Part shown: piece by piece, positions 1 to 7,845 of the stretch
Layout of the letters: every line of letters begins with the position of its first letter
Position numbering within the stretch: the stretch's first letter is position 1
Source: UBA12088 sp964635195
GTDB lineage: Bacteria; Patescibacteriota; Minisyncoccia; Phycocordibacterales; UBA12088
Reading direction: 5' to 3'
Assembly (NCBI GenBank): GCA_964635195.1
Contig: CAZWNC010000004.1
Span: 1 to 64,000 of the forward strand
Length of the DNA: 64,000 nt
Made by a program: the position numbers and the translations under genes
The notes under the pieces: model-generated
Database searches by the model: none
What the model saw: the letters and a program-made list of their open reading frames with translations, nothing else
Told to the model about the DNA's origin: nothing

Positions 1-501
1 CTTCCGAACGGAAAAGTTAAGGAGGTGTGGCGGGCTGAGGCGTTGTATGCAGAGTTCACCTTCTCGCCGATCCCGCTTCCCCCAGACCCCGGAGAGGCCG
101 GAAAGATTACCATCGAGGGGATAGATTCGGATGGTGATGGAGTGCGTGATGATGTGCAGAGGTGGATCGTTTTCAATGCCTACACGTCGGAAAGTGGACG
201 TGCAGCACTTATGCAATACGCAACAGCCCTGCAAGATTCCCTCACTGCTACATCTGACGACGTTGCTATCGCCGCAGCACGTGCAAGGCGAGATTCCATC
301 GATTGTTTGTACTTTGTGCGTGGTGATAAGGACGATGCATCAGGATTGATAGCCAACCTTCGCGCACAAGCTCTCAATACACCTGAACGGTCTCGTAAGT
401 ACATTGCTGACCAGAGCGTTTTAAGTGGCGTTTCTTTAACTTCTAGTATTGATGAATGGCAGTACAAATGTCGTTTTGATCCTTGGAAAATGGACTCGTA
501 G
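1..501 (+). CDS. Secreted/lipoprotein-like protein with a DSDGDGVRDD calcium-binding-type motif (5' end cut by window)
   Basis: The reading frame is open from the first base, so the real start and the expected signal peptide probably lie outside the window; an in-frame GTG at 25 is the only internal start nearby and has no spaced ribosome site. Near the visible N-terminus is a proline-rich stretch (PIPLPPDPGEAG) followed by GIDSDGDGVRDDVQRWI, a DxDxDG loop like those of thrombospondin type 3 repeats, which bind calcium outside the cell. The rest is a helical domain of about 110 residues with two cysteines. From memory, small exported proteins with the LPPDPGEAG...DSDGDGVRDD arrangement occur in Gammaproteobacteria, so transfer is possible. 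Function unknown; exported location is inferred from the motif only. Confidence 0.7.
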   Translation, partial: LPNGKVKEVWRAEALYAEFTFSPIPLPPDPGEAGKITIEGIDSDGDGVRDDVQRWIVFNAYTSESGRAALMQYATALQDSLTATSDDVAIAAARARRDSIDCLYFVRGDKDDASGLIANLRAQALNTPERSRKYIADQSVLSGVSLTSSIDEWQYKCRFDPWKMDS

Positions 502-512
502 GAGGCGCATCA

Positions 513-703
513 GTGAAAAGCTTCATATTGTTGCTCTTATTTCTGAGTAACAACGAATATAAGAGGGAACAGTAAATTGCACTTTGGTCATCCACACAGA
601 GGTACTCAACCGTCTCGCCACTTACAACATCGAAACCCACGCGACGTGTGCGGAAGGTACGCTCCTGTTCGAGAGCGACGGAAGTGTGGTGGTACGTCGA
701 TAA
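513..703 (+). pseudogene. Frameshifted small exported protein
   Basis: A GTG at 513 follows a strong Shine-Dalgarno GGAGG (501-505) with 7 nt spacing and encodes MKSFILLLLFLSNNEYKREQ, a signal-peptide-like start that meets TAA at 573. Directly after, the -1 frame gives a protein-like stretch (GTVNCTLVIHTEVLNRLATY, then about 24 more residues to TAA at 701). Re-reading one G in AGAGGGA (about 563-569) joins both halves into one 60-residue exported protein. This may be a decayed gene, a one-base assembly error, or programmed frameshifting; the first two are more likely. It sits 11 nt after the preceding gene and probably shares its transcript. Confidence 0.45.
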
Positions 704-753
704 CCACAGTCCGTACGAGAGATTGTGTGCCGGGCACCTGGTGAGCGATACAA

Positions 754-791
754 AAATTACCACTTGAATACAAGTATTCAAGTGGTAATTT
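754..791. terminator. Perfect 18-bp palindrome between convergent genes, probable bidirectional terminator
   Basis: The arms AAATTACCACTTGAATAC (754-771) and its exact complement (774-791) are separated by only AA. The element lies between the plus-strand genes ending near 703 and the slipin gene ending at 812 on the minus strand. Its A/T-rich outer ends give U-rich tails on both strands. It is AT-richer than the other terminators here, so a protein-binding palindrome is the alternative. Confidence 0.55.
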
Positions 792-811
792 CATACTGAT
801 AGAACGTGGTA

Positions 812-1678
812 CTACTCTTTTCCGTCTTTGCTCGTGAAGCCGGTAAAAGCTTTCATAATCTCCAGAGGTACTGTAAAGACGATGGTGTTCGATGCGTCGG
901 ACGAGATGTCGTTGATTGATTGCAGGGTGCGCAAGTGTAGGGCACCGGGTACCGCGGCAAGGGTTGCAGCCGCTTGTGCCATGTTTTGTGCAGCCGCGAG
1001 CTCACCTTCGGAATTGATGATGACCGCGCGACGCTCACGTTCTGCTTCCGCTTGTTTTGCGATAGTGCGTTCCATGTCCGGAGGAAGACTGACGTCTTTG
1101 AGTTCGACATTACTCACCTTGAGCCCCCATGCGTCGGTTTCTTTGTCGACAATCTCGCGAATACGATCAGCGAGCTTGTCGCGATTGGCAAGAAGCTCAT
1201 CGAGCGTGACTTCACCAACTATGTTACGCATCGTCGTCTGTGCGTACTGAGAGATCGCATACCGAAAATCTTCCACTTCAAGTATCGCTTTCTCTGCTTC
1301 AAGTACACGATAGTAAATGACTGCGTTCACAGTCACGGAGACGTTATCGCGCGTGATGGCTTTTTGGTCAGGCACATCAACCGCTTTAATGCGCATGTCC
1401 ACTTTCATGATGCGCTGAAATATGGGGACCACGATGCGCCACCCCGGACCCTTTGTGCCACTGTATCGGCCGAGGGTGAGCATAATGCCACGTTCGTACT
1501 GGTCGATTTGGCGAATGATAAGTACGGCGGCGAGCAGTGCGCCACCCAAAATGAACCATGGAGACATAGTAAATAAGGTGTCGTTAGCTGATAATATAGG
1601 TACGATGTTCCCAAGAACAAACAGTACCGCGAACACGCGAAGAAGGTAAGACAGTCGATTCTTAAGCTCACTCTGCAT
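812..1678 (-). CDS. Slipin / SPFH (band 7) domain membrane protein
   Basis: A 288-residue stomatin-like protein. Two hydrophobic segments (about residues 10-32 and 38-58) anchor it in the membrane. They are followed by the SPFH core: QYERGIMLTLGRYSGTKGPGW, the VPDQKAITRDNVSVTVNAVIYY strand region, and a helical stretch rich in A, E and R (KQAEAERERRAVIINSEGEL) typical of slipin oligomers. The family forms large ring or cage assemblies on the membrane and is linked to membrane microdomains and protease control; a NfeD partner is not seen next to it. ATG at 1678 is chosen over longer upstream starts because the upstream residues are not family-like and a TATACT hexamer lies 6 nt before this ATG. 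Family assignment is firm; the cellular role here is not known. Confidence 0.93.
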   Translation of the reverse strand: MQSELKNRLSYLLRVFAVLFVLGNIVPILSANDTLFTMSPWFILGGALLAAVLIIRQIDQYERGIMLTLGRYSGTKGPGWRIVVPIFQRIMKVDMRIKAVDVPDQKAITRDNVSVTVNAVIYYRVLEAEKAILEVEDFRYAISQYAQTTMRNIVGEVTLDELLANRDKLADRIREIVDKETDAWGLKVSNVELKDVSLPPDMERTIAKQAEAERERRAVIINSEGELAAAQNMAQAAATLAAVPGALHLRTLQSINDISSDASNTIVFTVPLEIMKAFTGFTSKDGKE

Positions 1679-1684
1679 GATGTG

Positions 1685-1690
1685 AGTATA
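1685..1690 (-). promoter_or_regulatory. -10 hexamer of slipin gene (leaderless)
   Basis: TATACT on the minus strand, ending 6 nt before the ATG at 1678, so transcription would start at or next to the start codon. Confidence 0.6.
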
Positions 1691-1767
1691 CCCCCGTTTG
1701 TGTGGGTGGGGAAGTAACTGTCCACACACAGGTGGGTTGGCTCGAGTGCGTTACATCTGTCTCGTAG

Positions 1768-1773
1768 TACACT
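1768..1773 (+). promoter_or_regulatory. -10 hexamer of small membrane protein gene (leaderless)
   Basis: TACACT ends 7 nt before the ATG at 1781. Confidence 0.5.
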
Positions 1774-1780
1774 ATGTGCT

Positions 1781-2014
1781 ATGGCACCTTTGCATACGTT
1801 CGACCTTGCATTGCTTCCCGTGGCTCCCATACTATGGGGCGTGCTCGCATGTGCCTTCATTGTGTTCTGTATCTACAGCGCAATCATGTTGTGGCATTGG
1901 AAAGAGTATTCGAATGGGAAGTTCACCACAACTGTGCACATGTTTGTCTATCTTGGGGTTGGGGGTGCTTTTCTTGCTGTTATGGGATTGGCGGCAACGT
2001 GGTATACCCTCTAG
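1781..2014 (+). CDS. Small two-helix membrane protein
   Basis: A 77-residue protein with two clear transmembrane segments (about residues 9-35 and 55-75) joined by a short polar loop (WKEYSNGKFTT). No family is recognised. It precedes a PH-domain membrane protein by 82 nt on the same strand and could be co-transcribed with it. The start is supported by the TACACT hexamer directly upstream. It overlaps an alternative long frame that would extend the next gene upstream; that extension has no membrane-protein character and is rejected. Function unknown. Confidence 0.65.
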   Translation: MAPLHTFDLALLPVAPILWGVLACAFIVFCIYSAIMLWHWKEYSNGKFTTTVHMFVYLGVGGAFLAVMGLAATWYTL

Positions 2015-2096
2015 ATGGTGCAATCCACGACTATCATCTCGACGTCGCAGACCAAACATAGATACACCCTCGTCTTTTAATACGCACGCATCTCAT

Positions 2097-2615
2097 ATGA
2101 ATATTCACGCAATAGAGATCAATGAAGGGGAGGAGGTTCTACTCGTGGTCCGGCGGCACTGGTTTCATATTGCGGTCGTGGCGGTTGTTGATATTCTTTT
2201 CTTTACGTTTTTTGCGGTCGTTGTGCTCGTCACTGTCGGGATGTTCGTCACAGAAGGGCGGGCACTCCCGCAGCACTCACTGGCGCTTGCGGTGTACGCA
2301 CTTGCACTCTGCGGACTGATACTCTGGTCACACTTTTTTGCCGCATGGAGCGATCACTGGCTCGACGTGTGGGTGGTAACAAATAGGCGAGTTATCGATA
2401 TCGAGCAAAAAGGGTTTTTTGTTCGGCACGTGTCGAGCTTTCCCCTCGATCGGATACAAGACGTCACCAGTGAAACCCGAGGCATATTCGGCACATGGCT
2501 TCATTTTGGTACGGTGCGCATGCAGACAGCGAGCATCAGTGAGGAACTCGTCATGAAAGAAATTCCCTTTCCCGAGGAGGTGAAAGAGCGCGTCTCTTCG
2601 CTCCTGCACACATGA
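2097..2615 (+). CDS. PH domain-containing membrane protein (bPH2/YdbS-like)
   Basis: A 172-residue protein with two transmembrane helices (about residues 22-50 and 62-83) followed by a bacterial PH-like domain: WVVTNRRVIDIEQKGFF, then SSFPLDRIQDVTSE, then FGTVRMQTAS. The TN-R-V-I...L-I-QDV pattern is typical of the bPH2 (YdbS/YdbT) family, small membrane proteins of unsettled function in the envelope. ATG at 2097 is chosen because the protein then starts just before the first helix; a longer frame reaching back to 1698 covers the neighbouring small gene and is not coding-like. It converges with the pilus operon end at 2640. Confidence 0.88.
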   Translation: MNIHAIEINEGEEVLLVVRRHWFHIAVVAVVDILFFTFFAVVVLVTVGMFVTEGRALPQHSLALAVYALALCGLILWSHFFAAWSDHWLDVWVVTNRRVIDIEQKGFFVRHVSSFPLDRIQDVTSETRGIFGTWLHFGTVRMQTASISEELVMKEIPFPEEVKERVSSLLHT

Positions 2616-2639
2616 TGCATGACTGCCGCGTACCGGAAA

Positions 2640-4073
2640 TTATTCCACCTCACGCCATTCGATATAGCGGAAATCAGACGAGGTGTAGGGTGTCATAGGT
2701 GGAGGGCTTCCTGCAAGGATACGATCGTAACTATCAGTACGAGTGATAAATCCCTGCACAGTATCGCCGTCACTATCGAGCCATGCGGTGCCGGTGCGTT
2801 TTTTTGACACAACAGTACCGTATGTGGTGAGCGAGTTGCGCAGTTTATACGATGATGATCCACCGTACGAACTTCTACCATATGATCCTGATTTTGCAAA
2901 GAAAATTCCTCGGATGGTCATATTGGTTGGCACATAGAGTGGAATAAGTAGGTTTCGTTCGGCAAGTACGGCTATACCATCGACACCTCCGGCACCGGCG
3001 TATGTAAGATTGTTTTGAAGGAAGAGGTCGACTGAAGCAGTAGTGGTGCTGTTTGCGATGACCGTCACCTTGCCGGATACGGTACCTTCAATCCACGTCC
3101 GGTCTGATACGTAGATGAGTGGACATGCGTCCGGAATAGTGACGGTTGTAGCGTAGGTGATGTAACTGTTGGCATTTGAGCCAAGTTCGGGCAGGTTCAG
3201 AGTGTCACCTCCTGGTGTGGTCTGAGAACGCCACGCATCAATACTCGTAACACGATAGACATCGATTTTGCGATCGCTCCGCATGCGTAGATAATAGCCA
3301 AAGCGTGAAGTGTCATTCGAAATTTTTGGGAGGTATATCCCGCTTGTTGTTGCTACCCCCTCCATTTTGTCAAAATCAACACCGAAGTTTGAGAAGGAAA
3401 TATCCGGTTGAGCGGTGCGCCACCACTCGGGATGTGAGCCGGTACCGTATACGCCATTTACGACGGTACCATTTGTGCAACCACCAAGGTTTGCGCCGGA
3501 ACTCCCCGAACAGTTGATGGTGCCCAGTTTGCTCGTGACTGCGCTCCTGTTGTCTCCGTTCATGCGAACAGCACCATTGCTGTGGTATGGGCCGATGATA
3601 ACACGTGAGCTGGCGGCATAGACGTGTTCATCAACAACATATGAATAGTCCGCAACGGTCGGTCGCGCAATGCGCACAACGATAGTGCGCCTGAGAGTCG
3701 GTTCAGCAAAAGTCCAACCAGTCGACGTTGCGTGTATAACCTGTGTTTTGCCGCAGAGTACTTCACCGCCTATCTCGAGTGAAAATTGTCCAATCGGACC
3801 TTCTTCCGGATCTTCATAGGTATGAACATACGGGCCGGGAGTCGTGGTGCCATTCTTTAAATCCTCCGGCCAGTGCGCCAAATGCCACCTGTAATATTCA
3901 ACGCCCGCTTCGGCAATGTGGAGTGCCTGTTCGCGCTTTGTATTCATGTCCACCCACTTGTACTGTGTCATAAGGTAGTCCAGGAGAGAGGTAAGTAGAA
4001 TCATAAAGACCGCACTCATGACAAGTGTAACGATTAAGATTTCCCCGCGCTGTGTCTTGTCGATATGTCGCAT
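2640..4073 (-). CDS. PilX-like pilus assembly protein with large C-terminal domain
   Basis: A 477-residue protein, last gene of the pilus operon. The N-terminus (about residues 10-35) is a single hydrophobic helix after QRGEIL, followed by MNTKREQALHIAEAGVEYYRW, the hallmark of PilX/PilX_N-type minor pilin proteins. The helix lacks a canonical +5 glutamate after a prepilin site, as usual for PilX. The remaining 400 residues are beta-rich, with Gly/Ser/Asn-rich stretches and a repeated SSYGGSSSY-like segment near the C-terminus. Known PilX proteins are much shorter, so this one probably carries an exposed adhesin or structural domain. It starts 4 nt after the preceding gene ends, so translation is coupled. 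Confidence 0.75.
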   Translation of the reverse strand: MRHIDKTQRGEILIVTLVMSAVFMILLTSLLDYLMTQYKWVDMNTKREQALHIAEAGVEYYRWHLAHWPEDLKNGTTTPGPYVHTYEDPEEGPIGQFSLEIGGEVLCGKTQVIHATSTGWTFAEPTLRRTIVVRIARPTVADYSYVVDEHVYAASSRVIIGPYHSNGAVRMNGDNRSAVTSKLGTINCSGSSGANLGGCTNGTVVNGVYGTGSHPEWWRTAQPDISFSNFGVDFDKMEGVATTSGIYLPKISNDTSRFGYYLRMRSDRKIDVYRVTSIDAWRSQTTPGGDTLNLPELGSNANSYITYATTVTIPDACPLIYVSDRTWIEGTVSGKVTVIANSTTTASVDLFLQNNLTYAGAGGVDGIAVLAERNLLIPLYVPTNMTIRGIFFAKSGSYGRSSYGGSSSYKLRNSLTTYGTVVSKKRTGTAWLDSDGDTVQGFITRTDSYDRILAGSPPPMTPYTSSDFRYIEWREVE

Positions 4074-4077
4074 ACAT

Positions 4078-4698
4078 CTAGTAGATATTTTTCAAATTTC
4101 GCATTGAGGCTGATGAGGAAAGGGTGGCAGTACCTGTTTTTCCCCGATACATTGTTTCTGTGTTGATGGTCGCACTGACGCGCCGCATGGTAAGTACGTT
4201 TCCGCTGTTCGCCGCCATGACCGTTCCGGTTGCGTTGTAGTAGGTAAAGATATTCGTGTTCGTCGCACCATTGGTTACTCCTTCCGCAATTGAGGTAATG
4301 GTTTCTGACCCTGTCACGTACTGCGAAGAAGCGTCCGGTTCCATTACTCCTTTGCGTAATACCGTACCATCAAGAAAGTAGCGCACACGTTCAACTTGTC
4401 CGTCAAAATCCGTATCAGCGTAGAACGTGACCGTGCTCGTGCCCACTGCAACTAGGGGAACAGAGCCATCCGCCCCATACACCATGGCTCGTACGTCGCG
4501 GACAATATCCTCGAGAGCGTTGCTTGCCTCCACAAGTGCGAGCGACCTTGCAAACGCAAGTCCGTGTGTGTCATACAGGGAATGAATGCCGAGATAGAGT
4601 GCAGGCATAATAATACCGGTAATAGCAAGGACAAGCATCATTTCAACGAGCGTGTACCCCCCGCAATGGCTAAAAAAATTGTTTGATTTGGGTAGCAT
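4078..4698 (-). CDS. Type IV pilin-like protein (PilW/PulJ-type minor pilin)
   Basis: A 206-residue prepilin. A 14-residue leader ends in GG and is followed by YTLVEMMLVLAITGIIMPAL, i.e. a prepilin peptidase site (G|Y) with Glu at +5 and a hydrophobic assembly helix. The body has VRDVRAMVYGADGS and later beta strands (TVTFYADTDFDGQVERVRYF) as in minor pilins of the PulJ/PilW type. ATG at 4698 gives the normal short leader; an upstream ATG at 4737 would add 13 residues. It lies between the two other large prepilin-like genes in the same minus-strand operon. Confidence 0.78.
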   Translation of the reverse strand: MLPKSNNFFSHCGGYTLVEMMLVLAITGIIMPALYLGIHSLYDTHGLAFARSLALVEASNALEDIVRDVRAMVYGADGSVPLVAVGTSTVTFYADTDFDGQVERVRYFLDGTVLRKGVMEPDASSQYVTGSETITSIAEGVTNGATNTNIFTYYNATGTVMAANSGNVLTMRRVSATINTETMYRGKTGTATLSSSASMRNLKNIY

Positions 4699-4801
4699 GG
4701 TGAGTAGTGGTGTGTCGTTACACCTTGTACCATTCAATGTGTCTGATGAAGTAATGTGTTATCCACATAAAATACCATTGGATTATCGCAGTCCTGTCAC
4801 G

Positions 4802-6538
4802 TTAATTTGTCATGGTAATACTGTCGTGTACGTGCCCCGATATCACACGAGTACCCACATACGGAGCAAAACCCGGCGCATTCGCCATAACTTGATACGT
4901 ATCCGCGACGAGTCCCCCAACATACGTCATTCCACAGGGTGTTGTTGTGTGAGTAATCGAAGTGCCCGCTCGAGTGAGTGTCACTTCCGCCGAAGGAATC
5001 GCAGCGCCGACAGGGTCTACTACCGTAACAGTGTATGAATGTGTGGTGGGTGTAACAAGTGTCAGGGTTGCATCAAGGGTTGTTCCTGCTGGAACGGACA
5101 ATGGGAGTGGTGGACATGCTTCCACGATCTCGAGACTGCTGTGACTTATGGAGTAGTCATCAAATTCCATATCGGGAATCAAAACCTCCCCCACACTGTC
5201 GGTTGTGTGCAGGTCTTCATATTTTGGAATAACCTGTCCGCCGGCATCATCCCCGATAGTTTTAGTGCTTGTAACCAGTACATCGGTACTTGCGCGTATA
5301 GTGTCAGGATGCCGATATGAGGTCGTCCAAGAGAGTATTCGAGGAGTTTGCGCAGGGTTCGCCGTTGCAAGGGTCGTGTGTACGCGGATGGTGTGATACG
5401 TGCTTGTAGAAAGTCCACTAAGCGCGACGGGTGTATCACTAAAACCCACCGCATTGTTCGGAAGATCACTATCCGGTATCGGTGCAAACACACCACTGCC
5501 GGTGTCATATTCGAAACGGTAGAGTATCGTAGTGTCCGTGGACGGTCGCTCATCGTTCGCAACAAATAAACCCCACTCGGCAAGTGTGGTAGGTGTGATT
5601 GGAGTACTGTATGCGCTACCTGTTGAAAGGTAACCACCCGCGTCAGTAGTGAGTGTGAGTGCGCCCCCGGTGACAGTAGTTTGAGTAAGGTTTGTTAAGC
5701 CCGACACATCGTCAAGCAAGTCGCGTTCAATGAGTGTTACCGGTTGATCACGCGCGATAAGGTGTACATCAGTCAACTCGTCGATTTGGAAATATACCTC
5801 CGTCGTACTACTATCAGCAACCGTGAGTGGGGAGGGGTCTGGTGCCACATTAACCCCGTCCATGGTGTATGTTCGCGCCGTTGAGTAGCCTGCCTTACTT
5901 ACCACAATCTCATACCCGGTACCTGTCCATGCTCCGGGTAATGACACGACTCCACTCGGATTTGTGAATGTGGTGATGTCGACTGAGGTTGCGATACTGT
6001 AATTTTGTACATGCACGGTAGCGTTGTGGATTGGTTGGTTTTGAGAATCAACAACATTCAGAGTGAGGATGCCGGCCCCCGCGAGTGACTCTTTCGCCTT
6101 CGGTGCAACGGTGGAGACAACGGAGATGGTGTTTGTCGCGTTGCGATGTGAGTAGGATATTTCAATTTTAATTCGTTTATAATCTGTCGCAAGTGTATCT
6201 GCTCCACCCGTTCCATCAGCGGGATCATCGATATATTGTATAAAAGTGCGTCGTGTGTACGAGTGACCGTTATGTACAACCGTTTCGAGCTGGGGAATGG
6301 TGCCGGATGGTAAACCAAGTAGAGTTCCGATCGAGTCGTACGGTAGTGCACGAATCATCTCCATGTGTTCGTTAACCAAGAAGACGGCCTCCGTATGCAG
6401 TCGGTTTCTTTCACCAAACTTGGTAAGTATATTAAAAGATTCAAAGAGTGCACCAAATATAAGTAACATAACACTTATACCCAGTATAACCTCAAGCAGA
6501 GTGAATGCCCGCGTACGTTGTGTATGTGCGTGTGACAT
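4802..6538 (-). CDS. Large prepilin-like protein with carboxypeptidase-regulatory-type (Ig-like) repeats
   Basis: A 578-residue protein. It begins with a short basic leader and AFTLLEVILGISVMLLIF, a class III prepilin signal with Glu at +5 (position -1 is Ala instead of Gly). A PilV-like segment follows (about residues 35-150), then beta-sandwich modules: LTLNVVDSQNQPIHNATVHV (about 160-250) and, near the C-terminus, HSYTVTVVDPVGAAIPSAEV (about 500-575), both with the pattern of CarboxypepD_reg-like domains. The middle part resembles a carbohydrate- or ligand-binding beta domain but is not recognised. Such size is unusual for a minor pilin and suggests a pilus-tip adhesin. It follows pilC by 8 nt. 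Confidence 0.78.
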   Translation of the reverse strand: MSHAHTQRTRAFTLLEVILGISVMLLIFGALFESFNILTKFGERNRLHTEAVFLVNEHMEMIRALPYDSIGTLLGLPSGTIPQLETVVHNGHSYTRRTFIQYIDDPADGTGGADTLATDYKRIKIEISYSHRNATNTISVVSTVAPKAKESLAGAGILTLNVVDSQNQPIHNATVHVQNYSIATSVDITTFTNPSGVVSLPGAWTGTGYEIVVSKAGYSTARTYTMDGVNVAPDPSPLTVADSSTTEVYFQIDELTDVHLIARDQPVTLIERDLLDDVSGLTNLTQTTVTGGALTLTTDAGGYLSTGSAYSTPITPTTLAEWGLFVANDERPSTDTTILYRFEYDTGSGVFAPIPDSDLPNNAVGFSDTPVALSGLSTSTYHTIRVHTTLATANPAQTPRILSWTTSYRHPDTIRASTDVLVTSTKTIGDDAGGQVIPKYEDLHTTDSVGEVLIPDMEFDDYSISHSSLEIVEACPPLPLSVPAGTTLDATLTLVTPTTHSYTVTVVDPVGAAIPSAEVTLTRAGTSITHTTTPCGMTYVGGLVADTYQVMANAPGFAPYVGTRVISGHVHDSITMTN

Positions 6539-6546
6539 GAGTGAAA

Positions 6547-7767
6547 TTACATGCTCGACGTAATGCTGTAAATAGGGCTTATCATTGAAATCGCAAAAAA
6601 CCCAACCGCACCACCGATAAGAAGCATGAGGAACGGCTCGATGATTGTGGACATGTTTTTCGTCTTCATGGACACTTCACGCTCGTAGTATTCGGCTACT
6701 TCCTTGAGCATGTCGGGCAGAGCACCCGTTTCTTCACCCACCGCAATGAGTTCTCCGACGAGAGGTGGGTAAAGTTTCTCCGCTTGTGTGAACACTTCAG
6801 CGAGAGGCTTTCCTTGCTGGACGTGCTCCTGTGCCTGCACAAGGACTGTGCGGTAATGGGTATTCTGTACGACGTCGCAGGTAATCTCAATCGCCTGAAG
6901 CATGTTTACTCCGGATGAAAGCAGTGAGGAAAGCGTGCGACCGGTGCGTGCACTGTTTACTTCTTTCATAAGGACACCGATGATAGGTATACGCAGAAAC
7001 ACGGTTTCAAACACATACTTGCCCGCAGGTGTGCGAAGTGCAAGGACGCCGCCCGTTATAGCAGCAATGACCAATACAAGTGCGATGAGGGTGTGTGCGA
7101 TAAGGAAGTCGCTCAGTGCAATGATGAATTGCGTACTCATCGGCAAGTCGACGCCCATGCTGGTAAAGGTGCTTGTGAGTGTGGGTACGATAAAAACAAG
7201 CATGAGCGCACCGATGATGAGAAGGACTGAAATGATGATGGAAGGGTAGAGCATTGCCCCCATCACTTTTTTTTGTAGTTCGACACTTTGCTCGAGCTGC
7301 TCCGAGATGGTGCGCAGGGTGTCCGAGAGCGTGCCTGATTCCTCTCCCGCACGTACCATCGCAGTGACGATGCTTGGAAAGGCCTTCGGATGCTTTTTCA
7401 TTGCGTCCGAGAGCTGCGCACCTTTCTCGATGTCTGCGCTCATGGTGTGAAGTATTTCCTTCAGCTTTGTCTTGCGCGTTTGACGCTCAATAACGGAGAG
7501 TGCGCGTGTAACGGTGAGTCCCGCGTGGAGCATTGCTCCCATGTTGCGGGTAATGAGTACGCGATCCATACCGCTTACGCGGCTGAAAAGCTTGCCTATG
7601 TCGATCGAGGTGAAAGAAATGCCGCGCGAGGTTTCACGAACCGAGAGCACTTGTGCACCATCTTTGCGAACCAGAGAGTATATTTCGAAACGATCCTTCG
7701 CTTCTACGGTTGCTTCGTAGGTGACATTGTCTTCTTTTCGGAGTGCTTTGTAGGTGAAGGAGGGCAT
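6547..7767 (-). CDS. pilC: PilC, type IV pilus inner membrane platform protein (T2SSF family)
   Basis: A 406-residue protein of full family length. It has an N-terminal MPSFTYKALRKEDN segment, then two T2SSF repeats, each with the signature VRAGEESGTLSDTLRTISEQL (first repeat) and AVGEETGALPDMLKEVAEYY (second repeat). Three to four transmembrane helices are visible, including AMLYPSIIISVLLIIGALML and the C-terminal FLMLLIGGAVGFFAISM. PilC forms the membrane platform that couples the PilB motor to pilin polymerisation. It follows pilB by 78 nt in the same operon. Confidence 0.95.
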   Translation of the reverse strand: MPSFTYKALRKEDNVTYEATVEAKDRFEIYSLVRKDGAQVLSVRETSRGISFTSIDIGKLFSRVSGMDRVLITRNMGAMLHAGLTVTRALSVIERQTRKTKLKEILHTMSADIEKGAQLSDAMKKHPKAFPSIVTAMVRAGEESGTLSDTLRTISEQLEQSVELQKKVMGAMLYPSIIISVLLIIGALMLVFIVPTLTSTFTSMGVDLPMSTQFIIALSDFLIAHTLIALVLVIAAITGGVLALRTPAGKYVFETVFLRIPIIGVLMKEVNSARTGRTLSSLLSSGVNMLQAIEITCDVVQNTHYRTVLVQAQEHVQQGKPLAEVFTQAEKLYPPLVGELIAVGEETGALPDMLKEVAEYYEREVSMKTKNMSTIIEPFLMLLIGGAVGFFAISMISPIYSITSSM

Positions 7768-7845
7768 GACGAGTATGTTTCGGGTGGTGTGTGATTTGTA
7801 TGAGTGATCAATCTTGTGGCATCTTTCGACTCGTACGTGTTGCCG

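Noticed and set aside
443..781. Minus-strand ORF of 112 codons in the 0.5-0.8 kb gap
   Set aside because: Overlaps the first gene and the palindrome; the plus-strand frame with SD and signal peptide explains the same region better.
1698..2096. Upstream extension of the PH-domain gene
   Set aside because: The sequence overlaps a small membrane-protein gene in another frame and is not protein-like; the family start is at 2097.
4759..4767. Exact DnaA box TTATCCACA between two pilus genes
   Set aside because: It is single, not next to dnaA/dnaN and not in a cluster of boxes; chance or a weak site, not an origin.
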